Shown: positions 63,591-64,000 of the stretch, piece after piece
Numbering within the stretch: the first letter of the stretch is position 1
Layout: each line of letters begins with the position of its first letter
Origin: an uncultured Alteromonadaceae bacterium
GTDB taxonomy: Bacteria > Pseudomonadota > Gammaproteobacteria > Enterobacterales > Alteromonadaceae
Length of the DNA: 64,000 nucleotides
Direction: 5' to 3'
Assembly: GCA_950073835.1 (NCBI GenBank)
Contig: CATMRP010000005.1
Location: 1-64,000 of the forward strand
The notes under the pieces: model-generated
Told to the model about the DNA's origin: nothing
What the model saw: the letters and a program-made list of their open reading frames with translations, nothing else
Database searches by the model: none
Translations under genes and position numbers: made by a program

Positions 63591-64000
63591 CTACAAGTAA
63601 TGGGTAAACTGAGAACGAAGTAACTTCATCAAATTCGGCCTCCTACAGTTTTCATTGGCGATACCCCTAACTAATTTCTCAAAAGACTGGTTCACTTGTT
63701 GTTCGTCGGGGAGTCGGTCATCAATTTTTTTGAGTACGCTTACCGCTTCTTGGTAATTCTTGCTTTCGGCGTGCCGCAAAATAATTGATAGTGCTCTTGT
63801 GCAGTAGTTAATGGCTTTGTCCGGAAAGTGAGGGGCAAGACAAACAGCCGCCTCTTTTAAAACATGTTCTCCCGCTTTATTTTTGTCTAGCCAATCAACA
63901 GCCTTATCAAATTGATTGTCAGATAGATAGAAGTCAACAATATCTGTATTGGGTGGCCGAAGCCAGTTAGGTTCTTCTTTTTTGCTCACTTGAAGCAATT
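63591..64000 (-). CDS. C-terminal part of an unrecognised helical-repeat protein (5' end outside window)
   Basis: The frame is open to the right edge, so only the last roughly 136 residues are seen; the apparent TTG start at 63998 is not supported. The sequence is helical and repeat-like: FDKAVDWLDKNKAGEHVLKE, DKAINYCTRALSIILRHAES, YQEAVSVLKKIDDRL. It recalls the C-terminal repeats of SWIM-zinc-finger or DUF6880-type proteins, but that is a weak resemblance. It starts 59 bp right of the MITE-like element and lies in the presumed island. Confidence 0.6.
   Translation of the reverse strand, partial: LLQVSKKEEPNWLRPPNTDIVDFYLSDNQFDKAVDWLDKNKAGEHVLKEAAVCLAPHFPDKAINYCTRALSIILRHAESKNYQEAVSVLKKIDDRLPDEQQVNQSFEKLVRGIANENCRRPNLMKLLRSQFTHYL

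Noticed and set aside
1-64000. CRISPR array or prophage structural genes
   Set aside because: No regularly spaced repeats and no capsid, tail, terminase or integrase genes were seen.

Overview
The window looks like the chromosome of a marine gammaproteobacterium close to Alteromonadaceae. The reasons are the gene content (LuxS, CreA, a PEP-CTERM/PrsT pair, a rhombosortase-type GlyGly-CTERM protein, a Vibrio/Alteromonas-type TtpC-ExbB-ExbD-TonB-TPR cluster, TonB receptors with Fur boxes) and moderate GC. The genus cannot be fixed from the sequence alone. No rRNA, intact tRNA, CRISPR array or transposase gene was seen.

Layout. 0-3.7 kb: a polysaccharide O-acylation group (acyltransferase-3 cut by the left edge, MBOAT, SGNH-like protein). 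4.1-8.2 kb: a PEP-CTERM-tagged secreted trypsin-like protease divergent from PrsT. 8.4-15.4 kb: MscS channel, CreA, LuxS, a two-gene membrane/transglutaminase unit and a Bcr/CflA-type exporter. 15.7-18.8 kb: an alpha-glucoside operon (sugar MFS plus GH13). 18.8-25 kb: housekeeping genes (cyclophilin, YlqF GTPase, SpoU methyltransferase, RlmE, FdxA, FAD dehydrogenase). 25.3-28.7 kb: a siderophore receptor and PepSY reductase-like protein behind a perfect Fur palindrome. 28.8-32.8 kb: a GGDEF-EAL protein and a chemoreceptor.

33.3-49.6 kb: the core of the window. Sixteen co-directional, mostly touching or overlapping genes begin with a FepA-like receptor behind two Fur-like sites. They continue through DUF3450-TtpC-ExbB-ExbD-TonB-TPR, then DUF3649-PepSY-DUF3325. 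They end with an unusual module: an exported protein with a phosphohistidine domain followed by a PPDK-type ATP-binding domain (the order found in glucan, water dikinases), a lone lamin-tail domain, a VTC polyphosphate-polymerase domain, DUF4956, a Cthe_2159-type beta-helix carbohydrate-binding protein and an esterase lipoprotein. VTC, DUF4956, beta-helix and lamin-tail parts are known to travel with CotH kinases. Here CotH is absent and the dikinase-like protein occupies its place, inside an apparently iron-controlled operon. This is the best candidate for an undescribed system.

49.7-58.7 kb: LysR regulator, hybrid histidine kinase, then an electrophile/quinone-stress neighbourhood (DkgB, MFS exporter with divergent LysR, GST, cupin, MdaB with divergent HxlR and a repeated operator-like motif). 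58.8 kb to the end: accessory DNA. Two 3' fragments of tRNA-Leu(CAA), both broken at the anticodon loop, flank an orphan 1122-residue exported protein and a ridA pseudogene. They are followed by a 270-bp MITE-like element with 26-bp perfect terminal inverted repeats. This looks like the distal end of one or two tRNA-targeted islands whose intact tRNA should lie beyond the right edge.
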